DNA from: JAEZBP01 sp963832725
GTDB lineage: Bacteria > Myxococcota_A > Polyangia > Polyangiales > Sandaracinaceae
NCBI GenBank assembly: GCA_963832725.1
Contig: CAWHVG010000001.1
Coordinates: 1,054,001 to 1,118,000 of the forward strand
Reading direction: 5' to 3'
Length of the DNA: 64,000 nucleotides
Shown here: piece by piece, positions 46,211 through 57,329 of the stretch
How the letters are laid out: each line of letters starts with the position of its first letter
Numbering within the stretch: the stretch's first letter is position 1
Translations under genes and position numbers: made by a program
The notes under the pieces: generated by a model
Told to the model about the DNA's origin: nothing
The model's input: only the letters and a program-made list of their open reading frames with translations
The model's database searches: none

Positions 46211-47660
46211 TCATCGCTCCAGCAAGCGAACGGCTTCGGCGTGCACCTGGAGCGCGCCCGAGGCGTCCAGCTCGACGCGCACGTCGAGGAGGAGGTCCGC
46301 ATGCATGCGATGCGCGCGACGCCGGAGCTCCGTGTAGATCTCGTCCTCCCGCAGCGAGGACGCGTCGAACTCGAGCTCGCCGAGGACCTCGTAGGGACGA
46401 CCGCGCAATACGTCGCGGAAGCGGACCGCGAGGCCGGAAAAGCGGGTCGCGCCCTCTTCCGCGGCGTGCACTTCGATGCTCGTCAGGCCCTCCGCGCCGA
46501 GCTGGGCCGCGCGGGCGCGCAGGTCCGCGAGGCCCCGGCGACCGAGCCCGGGCGGCTCCTCGATCTCGACCGGGCCGACCACCTCGGCTCTCTGCGTGCC
46601 GAGCGACTCGACGACGATCACCTGGGCGCCGCGAGCACGGTCGGCGTCGGTGATCACGTCCAGCCCGTTCGGGTCCGGCACGTGGCTGACCGCGAGCGCG
46701 GTGCCCTCCACGCCGTCGGCGCTGCGCTGGAAGCGGGGCTCGGCGAGCGCGTCGGCACCCGCACGGCGCGCCTCGACGCGAAGCTGCTCGAGCGCCGCCG
46801 CGGTCGACGGCGCGCGCACGCTCAGGTTGGAGACGACCAGCACCCCGGCGGAGAGCGTGGTGATCGGCATCTGCGCCGGGTCCGGAGCCGATGACGCGCC
46901 GTCGGAGCTCACCGGCGTCGCATCGTCCACGAACGGATTGGGAAGCGGCCGACCGATGTCCGTGCGCGGCGGGCTCGCCGCGATGCCGGTACCGCAGGCG
47001 AGCGTCGCGCGGTCGTGCATGACTACGCGTCCCGTCGAGCGATCGATCACGTCGTAGTCGACCGCGAGCTGCTCTTCCGTCCGAGGCGACGAGCCAGCCT
47101 CCGGTATGCGGTAGCACGTCGACGTCCGTGCCGTGCACGCGCAGCTCATAGCGGCCGGGGGTGAAGTACGTGGACCCGCCGTGCTCGAGATCGTCGACGT
47201 AGGGCCGAAGCCGCACGGCGCAGGAGAGCGCGCTGCGACCGGCGAGCGCCGCGCCTCCCGCCACGCTGCTGGCGCGCGGCCCGGACGCCGTGATCCCCAC
47301 CGCGCGCGGCTCGGGGAAGCCGTCCGCATGCGAGAAGAGCGCCGCGCGCGAGACGAGCCGGAGCTCGGTGGTGCCGTCCGAAGCGTCGCAGCCGAGAACG
47401 TGAAACGCCCTCGCGCCCGCCTCGTCCAAGCTCAGCCGGTACGCTCCGCAGGGAGCGCGGCCCGCTTCTCCATCGGCCACGTATACGTGGAGGACGCGGC
47501 CATTGGAGGCGGGATCGGACTGAAGCGCCGCCACCGCGTTCGGCCACGAGCCGTGCTCGAGCGTGCCGACCGCGAGCCTGCTCGCGGCCGGAGCTTGAGC
47601 CACGGCGGTTGCCGCGCCGGCCATCATCGCCAGCGCGAGCGCTACCACTGCGCGTTTCAT
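46211..47660 (-). CDS. secreted protein of unknown function (one apparent frameshift)
   Basis: Two frames form 482 residues after removing one C near 47117 (gives HGTDVDVYRIPEAGSSPRTE). The signal peptide is MKRAVVALALAMMAGAATAVAQ. The N-terminal half is beta-rich with YELRVHGTDVD; the second half has DYDVIDRSTGRVVMHDRATL and an alternating alpha/beta part (LRVEARRAGADALAEPRF, QVIVVESLGTQRAEVV). That last part recalls sub-domains of LPS-assembly or heavy-metal-binding proteins, but no firm family. It converges with the hydrolase gene and lies 26 bp from it. It is likely periplasmic. Confidence 0.7.
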
Positions 47661-47872
47661 CCAGCTCGACTCCCCGAGGGCGCGTCGCGCGCCCCACATG
47701 GAACACGACGGTCTCAGGCGGCGATGGGTTCCTCGCGCTTCTCTTCGGCACCGGAGAACGGCCATTCATTCGCGTCTCACAATCGACGAAAGGTCCTCCT
47801 GCTCACCGGCCACGAGTCCGATTCGGTTCGATTCACATCCGGCTCGCGCGGAGAGCGCTCGCGAGCTCGCGG

Positions 47873-48030
47873 TCCGGTCATCGCCGGGCCCGAGCCGCTC
47901 CGCACGTGGCGCTCGATCGCGCTGCCCGAGATCCTCCCGGACTTCGACTTCGACGAGGGCACCGCTCCCGCGCGCGGGCACCGACTGCGGGTACGTCGCC
48001 CACGGCTCGTCGAGATGCGCTCTCGAGACA
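47873..48030 (+). pseudogene. duplicated 3' fragment of the hydrolase gene
   Basis: The frame reads VIAGPEPLRTWRSIALPEIL followed by PDFDFDEGTAPARGH, matching VIAGPEPLGTWRSIALPDIL near the C-terminus of the hydrolase (genomic 46003-46170), with many base differences towards the end. It has no start and no upstream domain. It lies in the 411-bp gap between two divergent genes, just before the FG-GAP protein start. No other gene is seen in that gap. Confidence 0.75.
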
Positions 48031-48071
48031 CCCCCTTTCGGCACGGAGCGTCGAGCCGGCATACTCGAGGC

Positions 48072-51000
48072 ATGCGCCGCTCCCCGCTCGACTTCGCCCT
48101 CCCCGGTCTGCTCGCCTGTCTCGCTCTCCTCCGTCAGCGCCGATGCGCGGGGCGACGAGTGGACGACCTACCGCCACGATCTCGGCCGCACGGGCGCGTC
48201 GGGCGGCAGCGCCGAGATCGATCGGCCGGCCGTGCGCTGGCGCCGCTACCTCGGCGGACAGCTCCACGGCAACGCGGCCATCGCCCTCGACGTGGACGGA
48301 GACGGACACACGGAGCTGGTGTACGCGTCGGGTGGCCGGTTGATCGCCAAGCACCCGGACGACTCGATCGTGTGGGAGAGCGCCATCCTGAACGTGGACA
48401 CGATCGTAGGCGTCGCCGACGCGGACGGCGACGGCACCGACGAGCTCGCGGTCACCGGCGCGTGGCCGGTCCCCTCGCGCTTCTTCTTCGTCTCGCCGGC
48501 CGACGGCAGCGTGCTCTTCACGGCGCCGCACGACGCGGTCGACCGCTGGGGACAACCTCAGATCGAGGACTTCGACGGCGATGGTCACCCCGAGCTCTAC
48601 CTCGGCACGGGAGGCTGCGGGAACGGCAACTCGGGCGGGCGCACGGCCGTTCTCTACTCCTTCTGCGACGGCACGGGCTGCGGCTTCGACCGCGTGCACG
48701 AGCTCTGGCGGCTGGCGTCCGGCAGCGGCAACTGCGGCGCCGGCGGCGCGCTGGCCGAGCTGGACGGCGACCCGACGCCGGAGCTCGTGGTCTCGTGGAT
48801 GTACGCCGAAGTCCCCGTCTACGACGCCGCCACCGGCACCTATGAAGCCAGCATGAGCGCGCCGACCGGCAGCTTCGATCGCGCGTGGACGGCCGTCGTC
48901 CCTCAGGACGTCGACGGAGACGGCATCGACGAGGTCTTCACCTACACCAACATCTACACCGCCGGCGTCGGCGCGCGCTCGCTCGCGCTCTTCCACCACA
49001 CCGACACCGGCTACGCGCTCTCCTGGCAGGTGAGCGCATCCGATCCTGCCGCCGACAGCCTGAGCTTCGACGTCTCGGCGGGGGCGCAGGACCTCGACGG
49101 CGACGGCACCCTGGAGGTCGCCGTGTCGATCGAGACCGGCGCCACCGGCACGAATGAGCTGACGATCCACGCCACGGCGGACGGCAGCACGCTCGCGAGC
49201 GTCACGGGCGTCGCGCTCGCCGGGCTGATCGATCTCGACGGCGACGGGCACGACGAGGTCGTCGCGTCGGGCGGCGGCAGCCTGGTCGGCTACCGCTTCG
49301 ACGGCAGCGCGCTGAACGAGCTCTTCCGCATCGACGGAGTGGGCCCCATCGACGCGCTCGATCCGGACTCGCGCATGCCCGAGGTGCTGGCGCTGCAGCT
49401 CGACGACGATCCGCCTCTCGAGCTCGTCGCCGCGCGCTCCACGAGCGGCATCGGTCGCGTCGGTCTGGTCTCGTACGACGTCGGCGCGTCGGGCGCGACC
49501 GAGCGCGATCGCTTCGACGCCGACGCCGAGACCACCGTCCTCGACGTGCTCCGCGTGGGGAACATGACCCGCGATTACGAGCAGCTCGGCGTGGTCACGA
49601 GCGACGGCTATCTCCACGTGCTCGATCGACACCTGCAGTCGACGACGGGCAACGCGGGCGCGGAGTTCTCGCTGCCCGGCATGCGCATCGGCGGCTACGC
49701 CATCGCGGCCGGCTCGCACGGACAGACGCCGCTGGTCGCCACCCTGGACGTGCCCACCGTGATCGTCCGGGACAGCCGTGGGGCGCTGATCACGCTCGAC
49801 GCGAGCACGGCCTCGTTGGTGTCTCCGCCGATGGTCGCGCAGACCTTCGCCGGCGCCATGCTCCCCACGCTGGTCGACCTCGACGGCGACGGCACGCGCG
49901 AGAATCGTGTACGCGAGCGGCGCGGATTCTCGCGGCGTCTTCGCTGGACGGCACCGCGTTCTGGACCGCGAGCGGCGTGCTCGGCCACGGCATGCTCTTC
50001 GGCGCGGCGCCGGCCCACCTCGCCAGCGGCGACGGGCTCTGGATCGTGCGCGACGACGGCGCCTCCTACATCCACCCGCTGGCCGTCGCGGCCGCGGACG
50101 GCGCCACGCTCCTCGACGGAACCAGCCGCGCGGACGGCAGCGGCATCGGCAACTACGGCGGGCACGCCGTGGCCGACTGGAACGGGGACGGCTTCGATGA
50201 TCTCATCGGCGCCGAAGATCAGGTCTTCCTCGTCTCGGGCGCCGACGCCTCGAGCCTCGGCGAGCGCGCGGGCGTGCCGAACGCAGCGGCGCTCCCGATG
50301 GTCGCCGATCTGGACGGCGTGAGCGGCGACGAGCTCTTCGTACACGGCGGCTGGCACGCCGCCTTCGCCGCGCGACACGACCTGAGCACGCTCTGGAGCG
50401 AAGACGAGCGGACCAGCACGCGGAGCTACGGCGCGCGGGTGAGCTGCGGCGGCGCGCCGGCGGTGGCCACGGCCCAGGCCGGCGATCCCCTCATCCGCGT
50501 GTTCGCCGGCGCCGACGGAACCGTCCTCGCCGAGAAAGCGCTGGCCGGCGGCGCAGCCTACGCAGACCTCGCGTCGATCCCGGCGGAGGCGCGACCCGGC
50601 AGCCTCGGGAGCGCGAGCGCCATCGCCGACCTGAACGGGAGCGGCCAAGCGGCGGTGCTCGTGGGCGGGACCGACGGCTTCCTCTACGCGCTCGACGCCT
50701 GCACGCTCGACGTGCTCTGGAGCCTCGACCTGCGCTACCCGGTCGGCGAGCCCATCGTCGCCGACACCGACGGCGATGGGATGGACGAGATCGTGGTCAG
50801 CGTGGCCGACGGCTTCCTCTACGGGATCGACCGCGCCATCTACCCGGCGCCGGGCCCGGTCCTCGACCTCGATCCCGCCGCGCCCGGCACCGACGACATC
50901 GACGAGGTGGACTCGCGCACGCAGCTCGCCGCGAGCTGGCAGAGCGTCGACGGCGCCACCTCCTACGAGGTCGCCGCGCTCTCGCCGGGCGGGACCGCGC

Positions 51001-51623
51001 TCACCGATCCGCCCTACCACGACGTCGGCGACGTCACGCAGACGGTGATCGACGGCCTCTCGCTGAGCATCGGCCAGCGCGTGCTCATCGCCGTGCGCGC
51101 GGTCGGCCCGGACGGGAGCGGCGCCGAGAGCGTGTCGGACGGCGTGACGATCCGGGACTCGCGCCCGCCGGACGTGAGCGTGACCCTGAGCGCGTCCAGC
51201 GTTCCGCAGGGCACGCCGAGCTCCGCGGACGTGCAGGTCCAGGACAACTGGGGCATCGCCAACGTGACGGTGAGCCTCCTCGACGCGTCGGGCGCGGAGC
51301 TCGGCACGCTGGCCGGCGACCTCGTCAGCGGCGACACCACCCACTCGCTCAGCGTGCCGGTGGACACCAGCGGACTCGTCCCGGGCACCTACACCGTCCG
51401 CGCGAGCGCGGTCGACATCTCGGACCAGGTTGGGATGGGCGACGCGACGCTGACGGTGTCGCCGGCGAACGGCGCCGACGGGGGCGTCTCGGGCGACGGA
51501 GGCACGGCGCCGACGATGGCGAGCGGCTGCGGCTGCCGCGCCGCCGGATCCGAGCGCGCGCCGGCACCGCTGTGGCTGGCCGCTCTCGCCTTTCTGCTCC
51601 TGACGCGACGACGCTCGCGCTGA
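48072..51623 (+). CDS. secreted FG-GAP/VCBS-repeat surface protein with MYXO-CTERM tail (three apparent indels)
   Basis: It spans about 1183 residues over three indels: an extra C near 48130 joins the signal peptide (MRRSPLDFALPGLLACLALL) to SADARGDEWTTYRHD; GAATC at 49902-49906 read as GATC gives DGDGTREIVYASGAD; a small indel near 49932 follows. The body has at least eight calcium-binding FG-GAP style motifs (DVDGDGHTE, DADGDGTDE, DFDGDGHPE, DLDGDGTLE, DTDGDGMDE), making an integrin-like propeller. An Ig/fibronectin-like pair follows (about 930-1130, LSASSVPQGTPSSADV). The end is DGG-rich linker, SGCGCRAAG, helix and RRRSR: a MYXO-CTERM signal. It is probably displayed on the outer surface. 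Confidence 0.85.
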
Positions 51624-51706
51624 GAGAACACCGAGCCGCGAGCGCCCCCTCTCCATCTCGCCGGGCTCCGTCGTCGCGTTCCCGGACCGGGTGTAGGCTC
51701 TCCGCC

Positions 51707-52195
51707 ATGAAGCGCCTCCCCATGCTCGCCTTCGTCCTCCCGCTCGTCGCCGCCGGCTGCGGGGGCGCGGGCAACTACGCGTACATCTTCGACCTGACCG
51801 ATCCCGGTGCGCGGAACGCCAACCAGCCCGGCCAGCGCGACATGCTGGTCACGCCGGACGTCACGGCCGAGATCCTGATCGATCCGACCTCGTTCGAGGC
51901 GGTCCTCCTCGACCTCACGAACCACACCGATCAGATCATCCAGATCAACTACCAGGGCATCTCGATGATCATGCCCGACGGAACCGAGCAGCCGCTCCAG
52001 CCCGACTCCGCCGCGCCCCCGATCGAGCCGGGTGCGAAGCTCGTGATGCGGCTCGTCCCCTTCCGCCTGCCCGCCCACGGACCCGGCGCCGCGGCGTACG
52101 ACAACCAGCGCTTCGAGCTGGTCGTGCCGATGATGGTGCGCGGCGTCCCTCAAGAGCAGCGCTACCACTTCGTCGCGCACCTGCGCTCGATCTGA
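51707..52195 (+). CDS. small lipoprotein
   Basis: It has 162 residues from ATG 51707, with lipobox LVAAGC after a short basic-hydrophobic signal. The mature part has a two-sheet look with alternating hydrophobics (FEAVLLDLTNHTDQIIQINY, LVMRLVPFRLPA), similar to immunoglobulin-like domains of envelope proteins, but no named family is evident. It ends only seven bases before the convergent kinase gene, with no room for a separate terminator. It follows the FG-GAP gene by 83 bp, which is a possible operon. Confidence 0.75.
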   Translation: MKRLPMLAFVLPLVAAGCGGAGNYAYIFDLTDPGARNANQPGQRDMLVTPDVTAEILIDPTSFEAVLLDLTNHTDQIIQINYQGISMIMPDGTEQPLQPDSAAPPIEPGAKLVMRLVPFRLPAHGPGAAAYDNQRFELVVPMMVRGVPQEQRYHFVAHLRSI

Positions 52196-52201
52196 GAGAG
52201 G

Positions 52202-53746
52202 TCAGAGCACCAGCGCGCTTCGCGGCTTCAGCGCGTCCGGCAGGTTGGCTCGCCACCAGTACGCCGCGGCGGCGTCGTCCCAGCGCGCGTCGAGCTGACG
52301 GCCGATCTCCCGCGCCGCGACCAGGAGCGTGCGGGCGGAGGCGGGGCGCGCGTCGGGATCCCGCTCGAGGAGCGCCATGATCAGCGCGTCGATCGCGCCC
52401 GGGATGGCCAAGCCAGAGCGCTCGGAGGGCGGGACGGGATCTTCCGTCAGGTGCGCGCTCAAGAGCTCCATCTTCGACTTGCGGTGGAAGACCCGCTGAC
52501 CGGTCAACAGGAAGTAGGCGACACAGCCGAGGCTGTAGAGATCCGCGCGCCCGTCGAGCTCCTTGCCGGCCAGGTGCTCGGGCGCGATGTAGCCCGGCGT
52601 GCCGCTGATGGCGCCCGCCACCGACACGGGACCGCCCTCCCCCACGTAGCGCGCCTTCACCAGCCCGAAGTCCAGCACCTTCACGAAGTCGAGCTCGGTG
52701 CCCATCCGGCAGAGGAAGACGTTGGCCGGCTTGATGTCGCGATGAACCAGCCCGACCTCGTGCGCCTCCGCCAGCGAGAGCGCCGTCTGCCCGATCACGT
52801 GCAGCACCCGCGCCGGATCCATCGGGCCGAAGCGCTGCACCAGGCTCTCCAGATCGATGCCCTCGAGCAGCTCCATCGCGTAGTAGAGGACCTCGTCGTC
52901 GGTGGCGCCGAAGTCGAAGAGCTCCACCGTGTGCGGCGACGTCAGCGCGCTGGTGGCCTTGGCCTCCCGCTCGAAGCGCCCGCGCGCCGCTTCTCCATAC
53001 GCGCCGGAGGTCTCGGGCCGGATCAGCTTGAGGGCGGCCGGCCGCAAGAGGTGCGTGTGCCGAGCCTCCCAGACCTCGCCCATGCCGCCCTCGCCGAGCC
53101 TGCGGACCAGCTCGTACTGCCCGTAGGTGCGTGCGCGGCTCGCATCGACGCGGAGCCGATGCACCACCCGCCCGAGGTAGATCGCCAAGCCGGCCACCAG
53201 CAGGGTCGGCGTCGACGTGGCGACGATCTCGGTCGGGTCGAACGCGTCTCGCGCCACCTGCACGAGGGCGATGGCGAAGGGCTGACTGCACGCGGCGACG
53301 AGCGTGGCGATCAGTCGCCAGCGCGGCGGGCTCGGCACGACCAGCGGAAAGGTCAAGAGCACCAGCGTGACTACGGAGAAGCGGAACGAGAGCGGCGTGA
53401 AGCCAATCAGCACCTGCTCGACCATCGCCAGCGCGAAGCAGAGGCCCACCTCGTAGAGGAGCCCGAGCTGGAGCACCACGCGATCGGGAAATCGCCCCAC
53501 GCGTATGGCCACGACCGCGAGCGCGCTCAATCCCGCGTAGGTCACCGCCACGATGTCGCTCAGGCTGAGCCAGGCCGGCTTGCCCCAAGTCATCAGGCGG
53601 AGGGGGATGGTCGCCAGGAGGGCGACGGAGACCGCGATCATCATCCAGCGGAGGCGCACCACGCCGCGCGCGGCGAGCTCGGGCGGCAGGGTCTTCGCGT
53701 TCGCATCCTCGACGAACACGGCTCGTAGGACTCGCGCGGGCTCCAT
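52202..53746 (-). CDS. membrane Ser/Thr protein kinase
   Basis: It has 514 residues from ATG 53746. The order is unusual: an N-terminal membrane domain with six hydrophobic segments (about 35-200), then the kinase domain at the C-terminus (about 220-485). The glycine loop RRLGEGGMGEVWEA, lysine in AALKLI, catalytic HRDIKPANV, DFGLVK, GTPGYIAPE and LYSLGCVAYFLL are complete, so it should be active (Hanks type, RD kinase). The membrane domain resembles a 5-6 TM sensor rather than a single anchor. It follows the PilZ gene by 49 bp on the same strand, suggesting an operon. Confidence 0.9.
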   Translation of the reverse strand: MEPARVLRAVFVEDANAKTLPPELAARGVVRLRWMMIAVSVALLATIPLRLMTWGKPAWLSLSDIVAVTYAGLSALAVVAIRVGRFPDRVVLQLGLLYEVGLCFALAMVEQVLIGFTPLSFRFSVVTLVLLTFPLVVPSPPRWRLIATLVAACSQPFAIALVQVARDAFDPTEIVATSTPTLLVAGLAIYLGRVVHRLRVDASRARTYGQYELVRRLGEGGMGEVWEARHTHLLRPAALKLIRPETSGAYGEAARGRFEREAKATSALTSPHTVELFDFGATDDEVLYYAMELLEGIDLESLVQRFGPMDPARVLHVIGQTALSLAEAHEVGLVHRDIKPANVFLCRMGTELDFVKVLDFGLVKARYVGEGGPVSVAGAISGTPGYIAPEHLAGKELDGRADLYSLGCVAYFLLTGQRVFHRKSKMELLSAHLTEDPVPPSERSGLAIPGAIDALIMALLERDPDARPASARTLLVAAREIGRQLDARWDDAAAAYWWRANLPDALKPRSALVL

Positions 53747-53795
53747 CGGCGGGCCCGAGCGTAGCAGGATGCGGGGCGAGACGTGGACGCCCGAG

Positions 53796-54470
53796 TCAGG
53801 CCAGCCGATCGCCGAGGTGCTCCGGTCCGCAGCGCTCCACGCCGGGAGGCACCTGCGGGTCGGCGTCCGGATCGTCCACCAGGAGCACGGGTCGCACGTC
53901 GGGGTACTGCTGGGCCACGAACTCGAGCAGCGCGAGACCCGACGGCTCGGCCTCCCGCACGAGCACGGTGTCGACGTTCTCGTTGGGATCGTCGAGCACC
54001 CGCAGCGCCCCGAGCGGCGCGCGCGCCGAGAGCGCCCGCCGCCCCATCTCGACGAGACAGTCCACGAGCACGCCGCGCGCCTCGGGGTCCGCGTCCACCA
54101 CCAGCACGGCTGGATGCTCGGCGCGATTGCGCGCGTCGAGCAGCTCGAGCATCGCGTCCTGGATGCGATCCTCCGACGCCTCGCTGATGTGCCGGAACGC
54201 GACCGCCAACGCGACCAGGCCGCCGGTGATGGCGCGCCGCCGCACGTGCGCGCCCACGCTGAGCGCCTCGCCGCTGGGCATCTCCAGCAGCACGCGGAGC
54301 GGCGCCGACCTCCGCACGTCGTGGGCGCCGGTGAGGATCGCACCGCCGGCCGACAGATTCTGGACCGTGAAGCGACCGACCGCGCCACCGCGTTGCAGCA
54401 GCAGCGCCGTGACCGGGACGTCGACGCGCGCGCCGTTCACCGGCAGCGTCCATCGTTGCATCCACCCCAT
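53796..54470 (-). CDS. PilZ-domain protein with receiver-like C-terminus
   Basis: It has 224 residues from ATG 54470. The N-terminal 105 residues are a PilZ barrel with the NLSAGGAIL motif (the DxSxxG position has Asn for Asp); no clean RxxxR precedes it, so binding of cyclic di-GMP is doubtful. The C-terminal part from about 118 (PAVLVVDADPEARGVLVDCL) is shaped like a receiver with acids D127/D129-like residues but no clear phosphoacceptor or lysine. It probably senses or relays through protein contacts, and is the likely partner of the downstream kinase. Confidence 0.78.
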   Translation of the reverse strand: MGWMQRWTLPVNGARVDVPVTALLLQRGGAVGRFTVQNLSAGGAILTGAHDVRRSAPLRVLLEMPSGEALSVGAHVRRRAITGGLVALAVAFRHISEASEDRIQDAMLELLDARNRAEHPAVLVVDADPEARGVLVDCLVEMGRRALSARAPLGALRVLDDPNENVDTVLVREAEPSGLALLEFVAQQYPDVRPVLLVDDPDADPQVPPGVERCGPEHLGDRLA

Positions 54471-54921
54471 GAGGACCTCCTTCTGCGCCGCGCGCCTGGG
54501 CGGCGCTCACAGGCAACTTCCGATAAGTGAGGTCAAGGATCGGCAGCCCGGTCGCTGGAGGGGCCGCCGTCGAATCGAGCCTACTCCTCGCGATCCGTTG
54601 GATCATCGTCCTCAGTCGGGGTCGTATCTCGAACGAAGCGCGCACACGACGACGCTCCGAGGTCGCTCCGACCGCCGTGATCGTCGAGCGAGCGCGCAGC
54701 GGGCGAGCACTCGCGTGAGCCCCTCGGGGGCGGGAAACCGGCAACGCGCCGACGCGCTCCCGAGAGGACCGCTCCCGCGCGTGCGCGTCGTCGCGGCAGC
54801 GCGAAGCTGTGTCCGTGCAGCGCTGCGACACGAGAGCTGCGGCGCTCGAAGTCGGTCGCCACATCGCACCGAGCCCCGCCCGGAGCGCGTGTGGGCGAGC
54901 GGCGACGTTGCGACCGAGCCT
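54471..54921. other. intergenic stretch with no gene seen
   Basis: These 451 bp lie between the start of the PilZ gene and the end of the aldolase gene. I see no conserved frame, hairpin terminator or repeat. AACCGGCAACGCG-like phrases echo the repeat at 57330-57605. The PilZ-kinase promoter must lie at its left end. Confidence 0.4.
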
Positions 54922-56888
54922 TCAGATCACGCGATCGTTTCCGCCGTCGATCGCGACCTGCGCACCCGTCGTGGCGCGGAAGAGCGGGCCGGCCATGGCC
55001 ACCGCCAGCGCCGCGACGTCGGCCGCGTGGATCTCCACGCCGAGGAGGTTGTTCTTCTTGTAGGCCTCGACGCTCAGCCCGTAGCTCTTCGCGCGCAGGG
55101 CGATCTTCTCGTCGCTCCAGAGCTCGGTGTCGAAGACCTTGTCCGGGTGGAGCATGTTCACGCGCACGCCCTCCGGCGCGAGCTCCAGCGCCGCCACCCG
55201 CGCGAGCTGCGTGAGCGCGGCCTTGCTCGCCGAGTACGCCGCCGCGCCCGGCCCCGGCGCCGGCACGTTGCGCGACGCCACCACCACGACGGCCGGATCG
55301 ATCCCGCGCGTCAAAAACGGGGCGGCCGCCCGCATCACCCGCATGTGGCCGCTGACGTTCAGATCGAGGGTGCGCGTCCACATCGCCTCGTCGATGTCAG
55401 CGACCCGCTGGCTGGGCGGGAAGTTGCCCGCGTTGGTGACCAGGACGTCGAGCCCACCGAACGCGCGGACACAGCGGCGGACGGCCTCGTCCACGGCGGC
55501 CCGGTCGGTCACGTCGCACACCAACCCGAGCGCGTCGGCGCCGGAGAACGTCTCCTTCACGCTCTCTTTCACGTCGAGCACGCAGACCGCCGCGCCGGCC
55601 GCCCGCATCGCCTCGGCCGTGGCCCGCCCGATGCCGGTCGCGCCGCCCGTCACCAGCGCGACCTTGCCGGCGAGCGGCGGCGGGGTGCCCGGCTTCTTCA
55701 GCTTCCGCTGCTCGAGCTCCCAGTACTCCATCTCGAAGAGCTCGGCCTCGCCCAGCGGGCGCCAGCCGCCCAGCGCCTCGCCCCACTGAAAGCAGCGGAC
55801 GCTGCTCCGCGCGATGTCCGCGACCTGATCGGCCGCTTTGGCGGTGGCGCCGAACGCGACCACGCCGCGCCCTCTCCAGAGCGCCCAGCGCGGCGCCGGA
55901 TCGAGACAGGTGCGCGACCCGTCGTCGTGTCGCGCGAAGTAGTCGCGGTAGCGCTCCGCGTAGCGCGCGATCGCGTCGAGATCCTCGTCGATCACCGCCG
56001 GGACCCGCTTCATGCGGATCACGTGATCCGGCGTCACCGGCCCGCGGGTCGCCAGCTCGGCCGCGTCCTCGCGCGACGCGAACCCCGACGCTTCGGGTGC
56101 GCCGTCGAAGCGCGCGATCATCGGCCGACCAGCCGCCGCGCTCACCGCCCGGCGCAGCTCGGCCAGCGCCACGGGATCCGCCTCGCGCGCCTCGGCTCTC
56201 TTCGGCGCTTCCCACGCACCGCTCGTCTTCAGCGCGTCCTCGGCCTCGCCGACCAGGCGGATCATCCGCTCGTAGCTCTCGCGCGCATCGTCGGCGAACG
56301 TGAAGACGCCGTGGTGCAAGAGGATCATCCCCTCGATCGCGCTCCAATCCCGGACGTCGCGCGTGAGCTCGAAGACCTTCCTCGCCAGCACGAACCCCGG
56401 CATCACGTAGGGGACGACGATCACCCGATCGCCGTAGAGCTCGCGGACGCGCGCCTCGCCGCCGGGCGTGTTGCTCAGCGTGACGACCGCGTCGGCATGC
56501 GTGTGGTCGACGAAGCGATGCGGAAGGACCGCGTGGAGGATCGCCTCCACCGAGGGGTTCGGGGCTCCCGGGTCGAGCATCGCGGTGCGCTGCTCGCGGA
56601 CCATGTCGCACGTCCGAGAGCGTCTTCGAGCGCGGCCATGCGGCGCAGCACGTCGAAGCGCACGGGCGCAAACCCGGCCGGCTCGATCGACGCGAGATCC
56701 CAGCCGCTCCCCTTCACGTAGAGCACGTCGACGTCGTCGCCGAAGAAGTCCCGTGCCTTGACCTTCACCGACGTGTTGCCGCCGCCGTGCAAGACGAGCG
56801 AGGGCTCCGCGCCGAGCAGGCGGGAGCTGTACGCACGCAGCGCGAGCGGGTCGTTCGGAGCGTCGGCCTCGTTCCAGTGGCTCTCCAT
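54922..56888 (-). CDS. bifunctional class II aldolase/short-chain dehydrogenase (one apparent frameshift)
   Basis: Two frames join into 655 residues by adding one G near 56615 (gives EDALGRADMVREQRTAML). The start is ATG 56888. The N-terminal part is a class II aldolase of the fuculose/rhamnulose type: LHGGGNTSVKVK, zinc ligands in HTHADAV and LLHHGVFTF. A linker domain follows. The C-terminal 230 residues are a short-chain dehydrogenase: VTGGATGIGRATAEA, NAGNFPP, catalytic Tyr-Lys in YSASKAAL. This fusion is known as the rhamnulose-1-phosphate aldolase/alcohol dehydrogenase of deoxysugar breakdown. No kinase or isomerase genes are adjacent, so the substrate is uncertain. Confidence 0.88.
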
Positions 56889-56911
56889 CCGCGCGAGCAT
56901 ACCCGAGCGCA

Positions 56912-57226
56912 TCAACCGTCGCGACGCACCCGATCGCGAACGGCCTCCGCCTCGAGCCGCAGCCCGTGCACGACCTGCAAGCCCTGTCGATACGACACCC
57001 GCAGCTCCAGGGCTTGGAGCAGCGAGAGCGCCTCGTCCGCGAGCGCGAGCGCGCGATCCCGATCGAAGTCGGAGCCCTCGGTGGCGTACGCCCGCTCGTG
57101 ATCGCCCGCCGCCGCCAGCAGCTCGCGGGCTCGCGTCACGTCTCGCTCCCGAGAACGGCGCCTCGACGCGATCCACGCGAACAGCGACGCGCCCAAGGCA
57201 CCGAGACCGAGGATCACGAGCTCCAT
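56912..57226 (-). CDS. small membrane-anchored protein
   Basis: It has 104 residues from ATG 57226. The first 20 residues are a single membrane helix (MELVILGLGALGASLFAWIA) followed by Arg/Glu-rich helices that could form a coiled coil. I recognise no family. It lies 23 bp upstream of the aldolase/dehydrogenase on the same strand and probably shares its transcript. Confidence 0.6.
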   Translation of the reverse strand: MELVILGLGALGASLFAWIASRRRSRERDVTRARELLAAAGDHERAYATEGSDFDRDRALALADEALSLLQALELRVSYRQGLQVVHGLRLEAEAVRDRVRRDG

Positions 57227-57329
57227 CGAGAGCTCGAGGGTAGCGCGCCCGTGGCCAACCGCCGCGCCGGCGGAATGTCGACCGAGGCATCGAGCGCTGC
57301 GTGGGCCCCGCGAGACGACGGCCCCAAAC

